64,000 bases of DNA from Saprospiraceae bacterium. Lineage in GTDB: Bacteria; Bacteroidota; Bacteroidia; Chitinophagales; Saprospiraceae. The notes under the pieces were generated by a model. It did not search any database and was not told where the DNA came from. It saw nothing but the letters and a program-made list of their open reading frames with translations. Location of the stretch: the NCBI GenBank assembly GCA_029262995.1, contig JAJCYH010000023.1:186001-250000 (forward strand), in the 5' to 3' direction. A program made the translations under genes and the position numbers. Positions 53,487 to 62,810 of the stretch are shown in pieces (positions within the stretch are counted from its first letter, which is position 1; every line of letters begins with the position of its first letter).

Positions 53487-54902
53487 TTAGTTTTTAAAAT
53501 TAAATGTCTCCGCATATTGTTCAAGACCTGTTAGATCAACTTGAATAGTTCTTTCTGCTCCAATACTTTTATCTAGTGGTTTAATTTTTACAGAATACTG
53601 TCCAGGCATAAGCAGAAAGCTTTTAGAGTTTGAAGATTCAGAAGCATAGGTTCTTCCTCCCTTAACATGTGTATTCGTAGCACTATCACTAATATGGACA
53701 GTTGAATTTATGAAATCTTTTCCATTGATTACTTCAATGTTAAATACCACAGATTTAAAGTTATGCTTTAGCTCTAATGTTTTATTGGCTTCAATTAAAA
53801 TAGACTCAACAAAATGAGAAGTATTTAATCCACTAATTTTCAAAGGTTTATACTCAAGATTATAAAGTCCTGGATCAAGTTCAAATGACTTGGTTCTTCC
53901 ATAAGTTCTGCCACTTGAATGATTCTTTCCTGTGTGTTTATTAATAATATGAACCAGTCCATCCCAACCTTCTCCGTTATTGGTTAACATAACAGACAGA
54001 TGACCTGCATCAAATGAATATTCAAAAGCATTAGCACTGTCATCTACAATAGAGATATTATCTATATACAGAGTAGTTAGATCTGTGTTTTCTAATGCTT
54101 CAACTTCAACTCTATAATTCCCATATTCAAGAAATGTTTGAGCCTGTCTACCATATGTCCTTAGGGAGTTAATTTGCTTATCCGCAACTCTGTCATAAAA
54201 CTTTAGAATAGCATCAATCCCCTTTCCATTTTTCAGTACATTAAATGAAGCATTCGGAACTGGGCTTTCAACTCTTTTCTCACTTGCCACTTTAAGGTAT
54301 TCTTTGAGCATATCAGAATTATCGGCATCGAAGTATTCACCTCCAGAAGTAGATGCTGCACATTGTAGTTCACTAGTATCTTCGCCCTTTAAACCAAAGC
54401 CTACTATATGCAATTTGAATTCTATACCCTTTTCCTTTGCCTCTTTTACAACATCACAAATTTTACCATCACACGATTCAATACCATCCGTTATTAAGAT
54501 TATGGTTGCAGAAGTGTTACTACTTTCCAATTTGCTTAAAACCATCGAAGCAGATCTAGCTAATGGCGTTCTTCCTGTTGGTTTGATTGTATTAACTGCA
54601 TTGATCAACTCAACTCTATTAATGGACTCTAAGGGTATCAATTCTTCAACATCATCACAATCTTTTTCATTCCTGTGGCCATAAGCTACCAATCCTATTC
54701 CTTGGGATTTATCAAAGGATTCTACTGTTGACAAGAGCACATCTCTCGCTATTTCATGTTTGGTTTTACCCTCCATTTCTCCCCACATAGATCCACTTCC
54801 GTCATAAATAAACATTATGGGATTTGAACTTTGACAGATCACGCCTATAGGAATTATGAAGAGTAAGAAAATTATATAGTGTTTCATAAGTATTATTTTC
54901 AC
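53487..54902 (-). CDS. Exported von Willebrand factor A domain protein
   Basis: 471 aa (Met6 at 54887 is equally possible). After the signal peptide (ending VICQS) comes a VWA domain with MIDAS DGSGSM (34-39), TGRTPLA and ILITDGIESC. The C-terminal 270 residues contain three similar blocks, each with a GRTYGRTKSF/GGRTYASESSNSKSF/RTYGRQAQTFLE strand followed by PGLYNLE-, PGQYSVKI- or YGNYRVEVEA-type segments, i.e. tandem beta-sandwich repeats. Periplasmic or surface, probably a metal-dependent adhesion module. Between the PD40 lipoprotein gene (2 bp) and CoA transferase gene (6 bp). Confidence 0.88.
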   Translation of the reverse strand: MKIILMKHYIIFLLFIIPIGVICQSSNPIMFIYDGSGSMWGEMEGKTKHEIARDVLLSTVESFDKSQGIGLVAYGHRNEKDCDDVEELIPLESINRVELINAVNTIKPTGRTPLARSASMVLSKLESSNTSATIILITDGIESCDGKICDVVKEAKEKGIEFKLHIVGFGLKGEDTSELQCAASTSGGEYFDADNSDMLKEYLKVASEKRVESPVPNASFNVLKNGKGIDAILKFYDRVADKQINSLRTYGRQAQTFLEYGNYRVEVEALENTDLTTLYIDNISIVDDSANAFEYSFDAGHLSVMLTNNGEGWDGLVHIINKHTGKNHSSGRTYGRTKSFELDPGLYNLEYKPLKISGLNTSHFVESILIEANKTLELKHNFKSVVFNIEVINGKDFINSTVHISDSATNTHVKGGRTYASESSNSKSFLLMPGQYSVKIKPLDKSIGAERTIQVDLTGLEQYAETFNFKN

Positions 54903-54904
54903 AT

Positions 54905-55858
54905 TTATTTCTCTACAAACATTGGTGCTTGTTCATAGAGGCTGTCAAAAGTCAACCGGATTGGCTGTATACTATCTTGCATCAATAAGTATATATCATA
55001 GTTTGCATTATAACTGGTATCTGAGCCATCAAAAACGAGCATGCCATCAGCCGACCAAGAGTGCCAACCTTGATTATATCCATCTCTGCTTATTTGTTCA
55101 TTTTCTTGTCCTAAAGTATCAATAGTAAATATAGAATAACTTCCTTTTTGAAATGAGATATAGCTAATTACATTCCAACCAGAAAACCACTGTGGTGGAC
55201 CAGCATGATAATTATACCATTTTGCAGTAGTGTCATTGGCTGGATAATGTGTCAATTGTCTCAAATTAGAACCATCACGGTTAACCATATACAATTCATC
55301 AATATATCCCTCTTCTTGCTTACTATAATGCTCAGAACCTCGGAATACAACCTTATTTCCATCATCTATATACAAAGGGTCACTGCTGTAGGCCATTCCT
55401 ACATCAAGCTTTGATATAAAATCTCCATCATTTGAAATAATATAAAAAACTGAATCTACAGAAGCATGAGGTTTAACGATCAATTCATCGCCGTCCTTAC
55501 AACTGCTTAGCCAACTGTCACTTAACTTGAAGTCCGTTATTCGTTTCTTTGAAGTACCATCAGAATTCATTTTATACAAATAAAAACAAGATGCACATGT
55601 ATCTCTGTCTGAAATAAAATAAATTTTGTTGCCAGAGGTATAATAAGCCCAATCTACAGAAGGAGAAGTAGATAAATTAGTCTTATCACTACCATCAAGA
55701 TTCATAGAAAACACTTCATAGTCACCTCCATTCTCATCCAGCAACACGTTATATACGATTTTTTGATTTTTTTCTTTTTCACTATACTTCTTTTCGTTAT
55801 TGCAAGAAAGCAACAAAGCAAAGAGTAAAAATAAATACATAATAAATTTCATAAGCAC
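54905..55858 (-). CDS. TolB-like PD40-repeat lipoprotein
   Basis: 317 aa. Lipobox LLSC (Cys19). The rest is a six-bladed propeller with PD40/TolB repeats: NLDGSDKTNLSTSP, NSDGTSKKRITD, NRDGSNLRQLTHYP, and WSADGMLVFDGSD. Proteins like this bind peptides or serve as scaffolds near the outer membrane. Second gene of the operon, 3 bp after the K+ channel and 2 bp before the VWA gene, which suggests it works with the VWA protein in the envelope. Confidence 0.85.
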   Translation of the reverse strand: MLMKFIMYLFLLFALLLSCNNEKKYSEKEKNQKIVYNVLLDENGGDYEVFSMNLDGSDKTNLSTSPSVDWAYYTSGNKIYFISDRDTCASCFYLYKMNSDGTSKKRITDFKLSDSWLSSCKDGDELIVKPHASVDSVFYIISNDGDFISKLDVGMAYSSDPLYIDDGNKVVFRGSEHYSKQEEGYIDELYMVNRDGSNLRQLTHYPANDTTAKWYNYHAGPPQWFSGWNVISYISFQKGSYSIFTIDTLGQENEQISRDGYNQGWHSWSADGMLVFDGSDTSYNANYDIYLLMQDSIQPIRLTFDSLYEQAPMFVEK

Positions 55859-55861
55859 TAT

Positions 55862-56203
55862 TTATGATTTAGAATAATAGTCAATGTCAGTAGAGTTTCT
55901 TGAATCTGCCTTTTGGTTCGAATAATGATTGTAGACGGTATCTATAAAACTCAATATTGTACCAATCCCTATAATAATATAGAATATCGTAAACAATTTA
56001 CCTGCATTTTTTTGTGGAGAGAAATATCCATAACCAATTGTTGTTAATGTAATTATTGAAAAATAGAATGAATCAATCCTAGACCATCCTTGTAGGTAAT
56101 GGTAAATACCACTTCCTACAATTAATGTAATAAATGTTGTAAACAATAAGTCTCGATATTCTTTATCCTTTAAAAAGGAACATAAGATATTAAAATAGAG
56201 CAT
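55862..56203 (-). CDS. Two-TM potassium channel subunit
   Basis: 113 aa with two membrane helices around a pore loop. The filter TTIGYGYF (54-61) matches the TxGYG signature of K+ channels (ion channel 2 family), preceded by SFYFSIITL. No RCK/cNMP domain follows; the C-terminus is 25 residues long, so gating is not evident. It is the first gene of the six-gene operon. No clear TAnnTTTG promoter is present in the 199 bp upstream. Confidence 0.9.
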   Translation of the reverse strand: MLYFNILCSFLKDKEYRDLLFTTFITLIVGSGIYHYLQGWSRIDSFYFSIITLTTIGYGYFSPQKNAGKLFTIFYIIIGIGTILSFIDTVYNHYSNQKADSRNSTDIDYYSKS

Positions 56204-56402
56204 AGAGGCTATTTGATATTAAAATGCCTGAATTAACTAATTCATACTATTGATCAATTTAAGTATTTTATTGCATAAACAATTCACTTCAACTTAGTAA
56301 TCTTATTCTGATAAGTTCATAAGTGATGAGTTGACACTCAGAAGAAACCAGTAATTTAAGGACCTATTAATAAGTGAATTCTAGAATTGAAGTCTAGGGA
56401 AT

Positions 56403-57188
56403 TTAATTTTTATATTCAGTATTTAAAAACTGGATGGCATGCAGGTTAAAAACATTAGCTTGTTCAACATTTACGACGTGACCGCATTCAGGTATGACAA
56501 ACAGCCGAGAATAAGTATGGTCCTCTACCAACTTTGATATTGACGGTAAAAACATGTAATCCTCAGAGCCCATGATGTACAAAGTTGAAATACCACAGTC
56601 CTTCATTCTAAAAAGCTTTAATAAAGGATTTACTTGTGAGACCAACGAGAACCATCTCTTAAATTCTCTTTGATATAGCTTCTTTGCTTCCCTTACAAAG
56701 AGATTCCTTGATTCTTTATTTTTCTTTCTTGGCATTATAATAAATGCCAAAAATCTATATAGAAGTAGATAGGGAATAATCGACTTCAACATATCACCCA
56801 AATGCATTAGAAATCTTCCTCTAATATTAAGTTTCATAATGGCTCCTCCAAGCACCATTGAATCAATTCTTTCAGGGTGCCTGATTGCCAATTCTCTTAT
56901 AATTATCGTCCCAAGTGAAATACCAACAAAATGAGATTTTTTAATTCTCAGATAATCCAAAACTTCAATGATATCGTCTCCAATGACTTGAAATGTATAT
57001 TGCTTTAATTTTTCATAGAGTGGCTTCTTGGAAAGGCCATGTCCTCTAAGATCTAGCAACAAAACATTAAAGTGTTTCTTGAAGTCTCTAATCTGCTTGA
57101 ACCATATAGAACTACTTCCACCCGCGCCATGCACAAAGGTTACCCAAGGCGCATCCTTACGTAATTCATATTTGACAAAATGTAACAT
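56403..57188 (-). CDS. Alpha/beta hydrolase
   Basis: 261 aa. FVHGAGGSSSIWF is the oxyanion loop, LDLRGHGLSKKP follows, the nucleophile is Ser91 in VGISLGT, the acid likely Asp in MGSEDYMFLP, and the base His in PECGHVVNVEQ. A basic lid region with about five Lys/Arg clusters (KKNKESRNLF, KKLYQREFKRW) is present. Cytoplasmic, no signal peptide. Substrate not predictable. It is a single gene, with 199 bp to the K+ channel gene downstream. Confidence 0.9.
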   Translation of the reverse strand: MLHFVKYELRKDAPWVTFVHGAGGSSSIWFKQIRDFKKHFNVLLLDLRGHGLSKKPLYEKLKQYTFQVIGDDIIEVLDYLRIKKSHFVGISLGTIIIRELAIRHPERIDSMVLGGAIMKLNIRGRFLMHLGDMLKSIIPYLLLYRFLAFIIMPRKKNKESRNLFVREAKKLYQREFKRWFSLVSQVNPLLKLFRMKDCGISTLYIMGSEDYMFLPSISKLVEDHTYSRLFVIPECGHVVNVEQANVFNLHAIQFLNTEYKN

Positions 57189-57350
57189 TAGCTAAGGAAC
57201 AAATTATAACGAAATTGGTTGAAACTTAAAAATCAATATTGCTAAAATCAAATAGATTAAGCATGGAATATTCAAAATAGTCCTATAATGCATCCATGTG
57301 GATAGATAATGAGGCTTTAATATCCAAATAGAAAGCCCATTAAAATATTT

Positions 57351-57566
57351 CTATTTATTATTTTTTAATAAATAGAAACCTCCAAGTCCAGACAAAATAG
57401 CTAATCCAAGGAATAGAAATGAAGTTTCTGTCCCTTGCTTGTCTTCAGCAGTTATCTCGATGCCAACGACATCAACAGAAGTTTTACTGTTTGAAAATTT
57501 AGAAATTCCAGTAAATGCCAAATAAACAGCTAATATTATTAATGCTATAGCTATTCCTCGTTTCAT
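57351..57566 (-). CDS. DUF3185-like small membrane protein
   Basis: 71 aa: an N-terminal helix (AIALIILAVYLAFTGISKF), a middle segment SVDVVGIEITAEDKQGTETS, and a second helix (FLFLGLAILSGLGGFYLL). This is the DUF3185 pattern, a two-helix family of unknown function, often near envelope-stress genes. Neighbour on the same strand is a lmo0937-type small protein upstream. Confidence 0.65.
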   Translation of the reverse strand: MKRGIAIALIILAVYLAFTGISKFSNSKTSVDVVGIEITAEDKQGTETSFLFLGLAILSGLGGFYLLKNNK

Positions 57567-57623
57567 AATTTAGAGATTAATTTGAAAACAATAATTTAAA
57601 AATGTCGATTTCAGGATCATAAC

Positions 57624-57836
<213 letters not shown>

Positions 57837-57960
57837 CTAGTTCTCTTATAAAATCATACCAGCCCAATGATCACTATGACTATAGAAAAAAAATAAGAAA
57901 ACTCGAAACAATAAAAACGAAACAGAGGCTTGAACATTTATGTCAATAAAACAAGATTGG

Positions 57961-58314
57961 CTACATTTTTAATAAACTCACTTTTTCAAGATAACCAGCT
58001 CTATTCATTTCAAAAACCAAAGAGTCTGTCGTAAGGTTAATTATTCTAACTTTCTTTTCAGCTCTTTCGTCTTCTATAGTATGCAAGTATTCCCCTGAGA
58101 TCCAAAATTTCCCTTTCTCTGTTGCAGAGCCATAATCTAGGGAATATCTGCCGTTGTTGTCAAAAACAAAATCCATTTGATTCGTCAAAAGCTGATTGTT
58201 ATCTAATTTAATCCATTCAACAGTTTTCCATTTTCCTTCTAGCAAACTATCATCATATTTTGAACCACAAGAAATAAATGACAATAATAAGATAATTGAA
58301 AAAACCGTTTTCAT
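57961..58314 (-). CDS. Lipocalin-like lipoprotein
   Basis: 117 aa from the ATG at 58314 (MKTVFSIILLLSFISCGSKY; lipobox ISC). A longer start at 58362 overlaps the previous gene and is less likely. GKWKTVEWIKLD, MDFVFDNNGRYSLDYG, KGKFWISGEYLH and LVFEMNR form the small lipocalin-like (DUF4488-type) beta-barrel common in Bacteroidota. Function unknown. Follows another lipoprotein gene on the same strand. Confidence 0.75.
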   Translation of the reverse strand: MKTVFSIILLLSFISCGSKYDDSLLEGKWKTVEWIKLDNNQLLTNQMDFVFDNNGRYSLDYGSATEKGKFWISGEYLHTIEDERAEKKVRIINLTTDSLVFEMNRAGYLEKVSLLKM

Positions 58315-58348
58315 AATGTTATTTTTAGATGAAATAAAACCAATACCC

Positions 58349-58981
58349 TTAATAGTTTTCATTTATTGACCAGGTATAGTACTCCATATCTTCAATTGAA
58401 TCTGAGAATTCATGAATTATAAGTGTTCTGGTAGAGTTCGTTATAAAGAAGCTTGTAACATAAGTTTTCATTTTCTTGCGCTTGTTAAGCACTTCAAATT
58501 TAAACTTCGCCATCTTCTGGATGTTGTTTTGCTTTATTGTTGATACCAGCTTTTTAACTTCGATACCTCTTTTACTGAGATTCATCTTTTCATAATCTTC
58601 CATCAAAACTCTCCCTAATTTAGCTGCAGCACTTTTATCGATCGAGATTTTCTCATCGGAATCCAATATTACAAAAAATCTGTACTGGGAAGTGGTATCA
58701 ATATATAAGTCAATTTCTGAATCTGAATTTTCAAATTTTTCCAGAGCTTTTTGTACAACAATCGAGCGTGCCTCATTATCGTTTAATGCTGGAAGGTCTT
58801 CCTTAATTCTGTATCTACTTGAAACCTTAAATGACTCTGGTAATTTAATACTTACTTGCTTACCTCTCAAATAATGTTCGATTGCATTTTCCCAATTCAC
58901 AGTTTCCTGCTTAGATTTGGAATCACATCCAATCAAAATTAGCAATGAGAATATTGCAATTAATTTACTTAGTGGCATCAT
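58349..58981 (-). CDS. Lipoprotein of unknown function
   Basis: 210 aa. Lipobox LIGC (Cys19). The mature part is hydrophilic with alpha/beta alternation: SIKLPESFKVSSRY, RSIVVQKALEKFEN, KKLVSTIKQNNI, and a C-terminal TRTLIIHEFSDSIEDME. No motif recognised; the last part resembles small PsbP-like or nuclear-transport-like folds only in pattern. Its TTATT-spaced end lies 34 bp upstream of the lipocalin-like gene, so the two lipoproteins probably share a transcript. Confidence 0.6.
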   Translation of the reverse strand: MMPLSKLIAIFSLLILIGCDSKSKQETVNWENAIEHYLRGKQVSIKLPESFKVSSRYRIKEDLPALNDNEARSIVVQKALEKFENSDSEIDLYIDTTSQYRFFVILDSDEKISIDKSAAAKLGRVLMEDYEKMNLSKRGIEVKKLVSTIKQNNIQKMAKFKFEVLNKRKKMKTYVTSFFITNSTRTLIIHEFSDSIEDMEYYTWSINENY

Positions 58982-59073
58982 ATATTTTTTTATTTAAGCA
59001 TGCAAATATCTTAAAATTTAGGTATTCACCATTTATTAATAGAATTAACTGAAATAATTCTTAATAGATTGTA

Positions 59074-59907
59074 TTAAAAGTCAAAATTATCTGGGTCCGG
59101 ACCAACTCGATAATTCTCATCCAATGCATTGATCAATTCCATATCAGTGGATGATAACATAAAGTCAAAAACCTGATAATTCTCAATGATTCTGGTCTTA
59201 TTTACTGACTTAGGAATAGTGACTACATTATTTTGAATATTCCATCTAATTACAAGCTGCGCAATGGATTTATTATACTTTAATGCCATTGACTTTAGTA
59301 TTTCATTGGCAAAAATTTTGCCTTGCATCAGTGGTGACCATGCTTCATATTGTATTTTAAGATTCTTACAATGATTACGAAGATCATTTTGAGTCAATTT
59401 AGGATGATATTCCATTTGATTTACCATTGGGACAATCTTTGAATTTTCAATTAAATTGTCAAGGTGATGCTTCATGAAGTTACTGACACCTATTGCTCGC
59501 ACACGTCCTTCATTATAAAGTTTTTCCAGAGCCTTCCATGTCTCAATATATTTTCCTTTGACGGGCCAATGAACCAAATATAAATCAAGGTAGTCAAGGT
59601 TTAATCTTTTCAAACTTTCATCATAGGCTTTTAAGGTGGAATCAAATCCTTGATCTGAATTCCATACTTTTGAAACGATAAACAAATCCTTCCTGTCTAT
59701 AGAAGTTTCAAGCACAGCTTTTCCAACACCCTTCTCATTATCATAAATAGAAGCTGTATCAATATGTCTGTAACCAGCTTCTAGTGCCCAATGAACGGCC
59801 TGAGTTACTTCTCTTCCCTCTTTGGAAAGATAAACACCTAAACCTAATATGGGCATATCTACTCCATTATTGAGGCTTACAATTGAATTGGTACTCGCAT
59901 AATTCAT
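59074..59907 (-). CDS. Aldo/keto reductase
   Basis: 277 aa. The catalytic tetrad is Asp50 (HIDTASIY), Tyr55, Lys80 (VSKVWN) and His113 (LVHWPVKG); GVSNFMKHHLDNL, NQMEYHPKLTQ and IPKSVNKTRI (NADP-binding) follow. This is the AKR5-like subgroup of NADPH-dependent carbonyl reductases, e.g. YvgN-type methylglyoxal or 2,5-diketo-gluconate reductases. Cytoplasmic. Same strand as the PAP2 gene, 32 bp downstream. Confidence 0.95.
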   Translation of the reverse strand: MNYASTNSIVSLNNGVDMPILGLGVYLSKEGREVTQAVHWALEAGYRHIDTASIYDNEKGVGKAVLETSIDRKDLFIVSKVWNSDQGFDSTLKAYDESLKRLNLDYLDLYLVHWPVKGKYIETWKALEKLYNEGRVRAIGVSNFMKHHLDNLIENSKIVPMVNQMEYHPKLTQNDLRNHCKNLKIQYEAWSPLMQGKIFANEILKSMALKYNKSIAQLVIRWNIQNNVVTIPKSVNKTRIIENYQVFDFMLSSTDMELINALDENYRVGPDPDNFDF

Positions 59908-59939
59908 AATCTATATTTCGTGTAAAAAACTCTTGTGTA

Positions 59940-60464
59940 TTAAAATTTGACCATCAAACAAAATTGATTTGCATTATAGCTAAGTTCCAATTCCGCATCA
60001 TTGATTTTGTAAGGTTTGGTAAAAGTATATGCGCTTAAAACACCTAAAACAGCTCCAAAACTGACATCTACCCAATCATGCTTTAGAGCATCAACTCTAG
60101 TCCATCCAACATATGAAGCAAGGACATAACATGGCACACCCCACTTCAATCCATATCTTTTTTCAATAAAAGCTGCACCAGAAAATGCTGCAGAAGTATG
60201 TCCTGATGGAAATGATAATGAGCCACCATTTGGACGTTCTTTATCTATACCAAATTTTAAGACATGTGTTGCAAAAATAGCAGTGGCTAGGGATTTTGTA
60301 AATTGGAGTCCAGGCTTAGTTCCATCTTTCAAATATATTGTACTTATGGCTGCAATGGTTGGCAATGCATATTGTACAATATCACCTGAAAGTTCGATAG
60401 TTTCGTTCTGACTATGGGCAGAAACCAAGTATAATGAAAAGAAGAGTATTAATACTTTAGGCAT
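59940..60464 (-). CDS. PAP2 family phosphatase
   Basis: 174 aa with a signal/first helix ending SAHSQ. Phosphatase motifs: KFGIDKERP (KxxxxxxRP), FPSGHTSAAF (PSGH), and TRVDALKHDWVDV (the Rx5Hx3D block). Acts on lipid phosphates (undecaprenyl-PP, phosphatidate or lipid A) at the outer face of the inner membrane or in the periplasm. Its position 38 bp after the interrupted pagL-like gene links it to outer-membrane lipid metabolism, but this is positional inference. Confidence 0.92.
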   Translation of the reverse strand: MPKVLILFFSLYLVSAHSQNETIELSGDIVQYALPTIAAISTIYLKDGTKPGLQFTKSLATAIFATHVLKFGIDKERPNGGSLSFPSGHTSAAFSGAAFIEKRYGLKWGVPCYVLASYVGWTRVDALKHDWVDVSFGAVLGVLSAYTFTKPYKINDAELELSYNANQFCLMVKF

Positions 60465-60502
60465 TGTAATTTTTTAATTTTTCGAACTATAGACAAGCTA
60501 AG

Positions 60503-61111
60503 TCAAGTTTTATAATGAATTCCCACGCCAAAGATAAAACTATTCACACCGCCATTCGGAGATTTGAAGCTAGCATTGCTAATATGTCTAAATCCCATAT
60601 TTATTCCCAATTGCAAAACTTTACTTAGATTGACATATGTGCCAAATTCTAAATTATCAGAAAAAATAAAGCCAGAAACTTGTCTTTCAGGAGTATCAGA
60701 GACATAATGAGGGCCAGCACTAAGAATCAAATAAGGTTCAATTAATTTAAAGACCCAATTAGAAGAGATTCCCGTGTTAATTCCTAACTAATATCCTTCC
60801 ACATAATCAACATCATTACTTTTTAATTTAAGGCTAGTAGTATTGTATTGTGGGAACCCAACAAGTTGAAGCTTCCAGATGTCCTTAACCTTTAGATCAT
60901 ATCTGATAACAACTTCAATAAGATTTATTGAATATTCATTTGAATAGGGATTCCAATTGAATAATTGCTCAGATCCAATAGAATATTGGGCCCCTAAATA
61001 CAGATTTTTATTATTTGAATCCGAGGTTTGATCTTGAGCTTTAAGACAACTGAAACAAATAATTGTTATAATTAATATTCTTAGAATTGAAGGTATTTTC
61101 ATAATAAACAC
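60503..61111 (-). pseudogene. PagL-like lipid A 3-O-deacylase (acyloxyacyl hydrolase) interrupted by an in-frame TAG
   Basis: Codons from 61111 (or Met4, 61102) stop at TAG 60788-60790 after VDYVEGY, and the same frame continues LGINTGISSNWVFK down to 60503. Together they make a 201-residue barrel with signal peptide (CLKAQ), the length of PagL. The second half carries the active-site pattern GFRHISNASFKSPNGG (His, Ser, conserved Asn), which only a complete protein could use. In relatives the broken position is Glu or Asp-like, so one base change explains it. A sequence error cannot be excluded. Thirteen bp downstream of rluF. Confidence 0.78.
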
Positions 61112-61124
61112 AAATTTGACTAAG

Positions 61125-61829
61125 CTATTTTAATCGCTTTTCTAACTCTTGTATTTCTTTTGGTGTTAAATTCCTCCACATCCCAGGCTTGAGTTTACCC
61201 AATTGAATATCCATGATCCGAACGCGTTCCAAGGCAGTTACACGATAACCAAAGTGCTGACACATTCTTCTAATTTGTCTATTCAGACCTTGCGTTAGCG
61301 TAATTCCAAAGGCATACTTTGCAATAGGATAACATTTACATGGCTTGGTCTTAGTTCTTAAAATGGGAACCCCCTTACTCATAGATTTGAGAAAAAGCCT
61401 GTCAACGGGTCTATTTACTGCTACGATATATTCTTTTTCATGATTATTCTCCTCTCGCAATATTCTGTTGACCAAATCACCATTATTGGTTAACAATATT
61501 AACCCACTTGACTCCTTATCAAGTCTTCCTATTGGAAATATTCGTTCTTGATGATCGATAAAAGAAATGATATTGGTTTTGTCTTTAAGATCAGTAGTGC
61601 TTGTCACACCGACAGGTTTATAAAAAGCAATAACAACAGATTTCGTTTTTGTCTTTAAGGGTTCACCATCAATAGTAACTTTCACATCAGAAGACACCCG
61701 CATCCCTTGAGTAGCACATTGGCCATTTACATATACTCTAAAAGCTTCAATCAGATCGTCCGCTTCCCTCCTCGAACAATATCCTGTCGAACTAATGTAT
61801 TTGTTGAGACTTACAAGTTTCTCTTCCAT
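61125..61829 (-). CDS. rluF: 23S rRNA pseudouridine synthase RluF
   Basis: 234 aa. N-terminal S4 domain (LNKYISSTGYCSRREADDLI), catalytic Asp104 in GRLDKESSGL, and LTQGLNRQIRRMCQHFGY, which is specific to the RluF branch (E. coli RluF modifies U2604 of 23S rRNA). Length is near that of Bacteroidota RluF. It follows rlmF by 13 bp, so two 23S rRNA modification genes form one transcript. Ends in TAG. Confidence 0.93.
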   Translation of the reverse strand: MEEKLVSLNKYISSTGYCSRREADDLIEAFRVYVNGQCATQGMRVSSDVKVTIDGEPLKTKTKSVVIAFYKPVGVTSTTDLKDKTNIISFIDHQERIFPIGRLDKESSGLILLTNNGDLVNRILREENNHEKEYIVAVNRPVDRLFLKSMSKGVPILRTKTKPCKCYPIAKYAFGITLTQGLNRQIRRMCQHFGYRVTALERVRIMDIQLGKLKPGMWRNLTPKEIQELEKRLK

Positions 61830-61842
61830 TGTTAAATCTAAT

Positions 61843-62781
61843 TCAAGAATTCCATTTAATTCTAATCCAATTCTTTCTTTGAGCCTCTGTTAAAAATGTC
61901 CAACAAATGATTCTACTTTTCTTATTTCCATGGCTGACATCAATAATTTCATTAGCCGTAGTCTTAACATCAGCAAATTTTGATTTAACGACATTTAATA
62001 ATGTTTGCGAAGAAACCAAAGCAGTAAACCACAATACATTATTACCAAAAGGTCTACTTTGTTGTATCATTGAAATTAAAAAAGCTTTTTCACCGCCTGG
62101 ATAAACAATTTCGGTATTTACGCCACCAAAGTTTTTATTTACTGATTTTGATTTTGACTTAGAGAGATTTTGAGTCTTCCTAATGTTCGCAGCAAGAGCT
62201 TCTGCCTCATCTTTATAGTAAGGAGGATTACATATTGTAAAATCAAAATGTTCATCCTTTCCAATCACATCTCTGAAAAAATTTGCACTATTGGGCTGAT
62301 GAACCAGTTTGATGTATTTGCTTAATGGACGATTGCTTCGTAGAATTTTCATCGAGGAATCTAGAGCTTCTTTGTCTATTTCTGAGCCCTTCATCATCCA
62401 GCCATATTCAAGATTGGCAAGTACTGAGTAAATAGCAGTAGAACCAGAGCCAATATCTAGACCTATTAATTTGTTTCCCTTTGGAATAATTCCTTTGTTA
62501 TCTTTCGCAAGAAAGTCAGCCAGGTGATGTATGTAATCTAATCTTCCTGGAATTGGAGGTATCAAGTAAGATTTTGGAATTTCCCAATACTTTAAACGAT
62601 AGTGGTAAGCCATCAAAGCTTGATTCAGAACTCTCACAGCTTTTGCACTTGCAAAATCAATAGTCAGTCCCTTTGGACCATTTATAACATATTCTTTTAA
62701 TTCAGGTAAAGCAGTTATTAAAGCATCGATGTCATATCGGTCTGACATTCTACTTCTTTCATGGTGTTGCTTTTTTTTCAT
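61843..62781 (-). CDS. rlmF: 23S rRNA (adenine1618-N6)-methyltransferase RlmF
   Basis: 312 aa from the ATG at 62781 (MKKKQHHERS); a frame starting at 62931 overlaps the TPR gene by 121 nt and its extra 50 residues do not fit the family. The AdoMet motif is LIGLDIGSGSTAIYS, the catalytic motif ICNPPYYKD (NPPY), and the family blocks YWEIPKSYLIPPIPGRLDYIHHLADFL and ELKEYV are clear. Methylates A1618 of 23S rRNA. It starts 29 bp after the TPR gene and precedes rluF, so all three may be one operon. Confidence 0.92.
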   Translation of the reverse strand: MKKKQHHERSRMSDRYDIDALITALPELKEYVINGPKGLTIDFASAKAVRVLNQALMAYHYRLKYWEIPKSYLIPPIPGRLDYIHHLADFLAKDNKGIIPKGNKLIGLDIGSGSTAIYSVLANLEYGWMMKGSEIDKEALDSSMKILRSNRPLSKYIKLVHQPNSANFFRDVIGKDEHFDFTICNPPYYKDEAEALAANIRKTQNLSKSKSKSVNKNFGGVNTEIVYPGGEKAFLISMIQQSRPFGNNVLWFTALVSSQTLLNVVKSKFADVKTTANEIIDVSHGNKKSRIICWTFLTEAQRKNWIRIKWNS

Positions 62782-62810
62782 TAAAACCTGATCTTTTAGA
62801 AAATGTCGAA

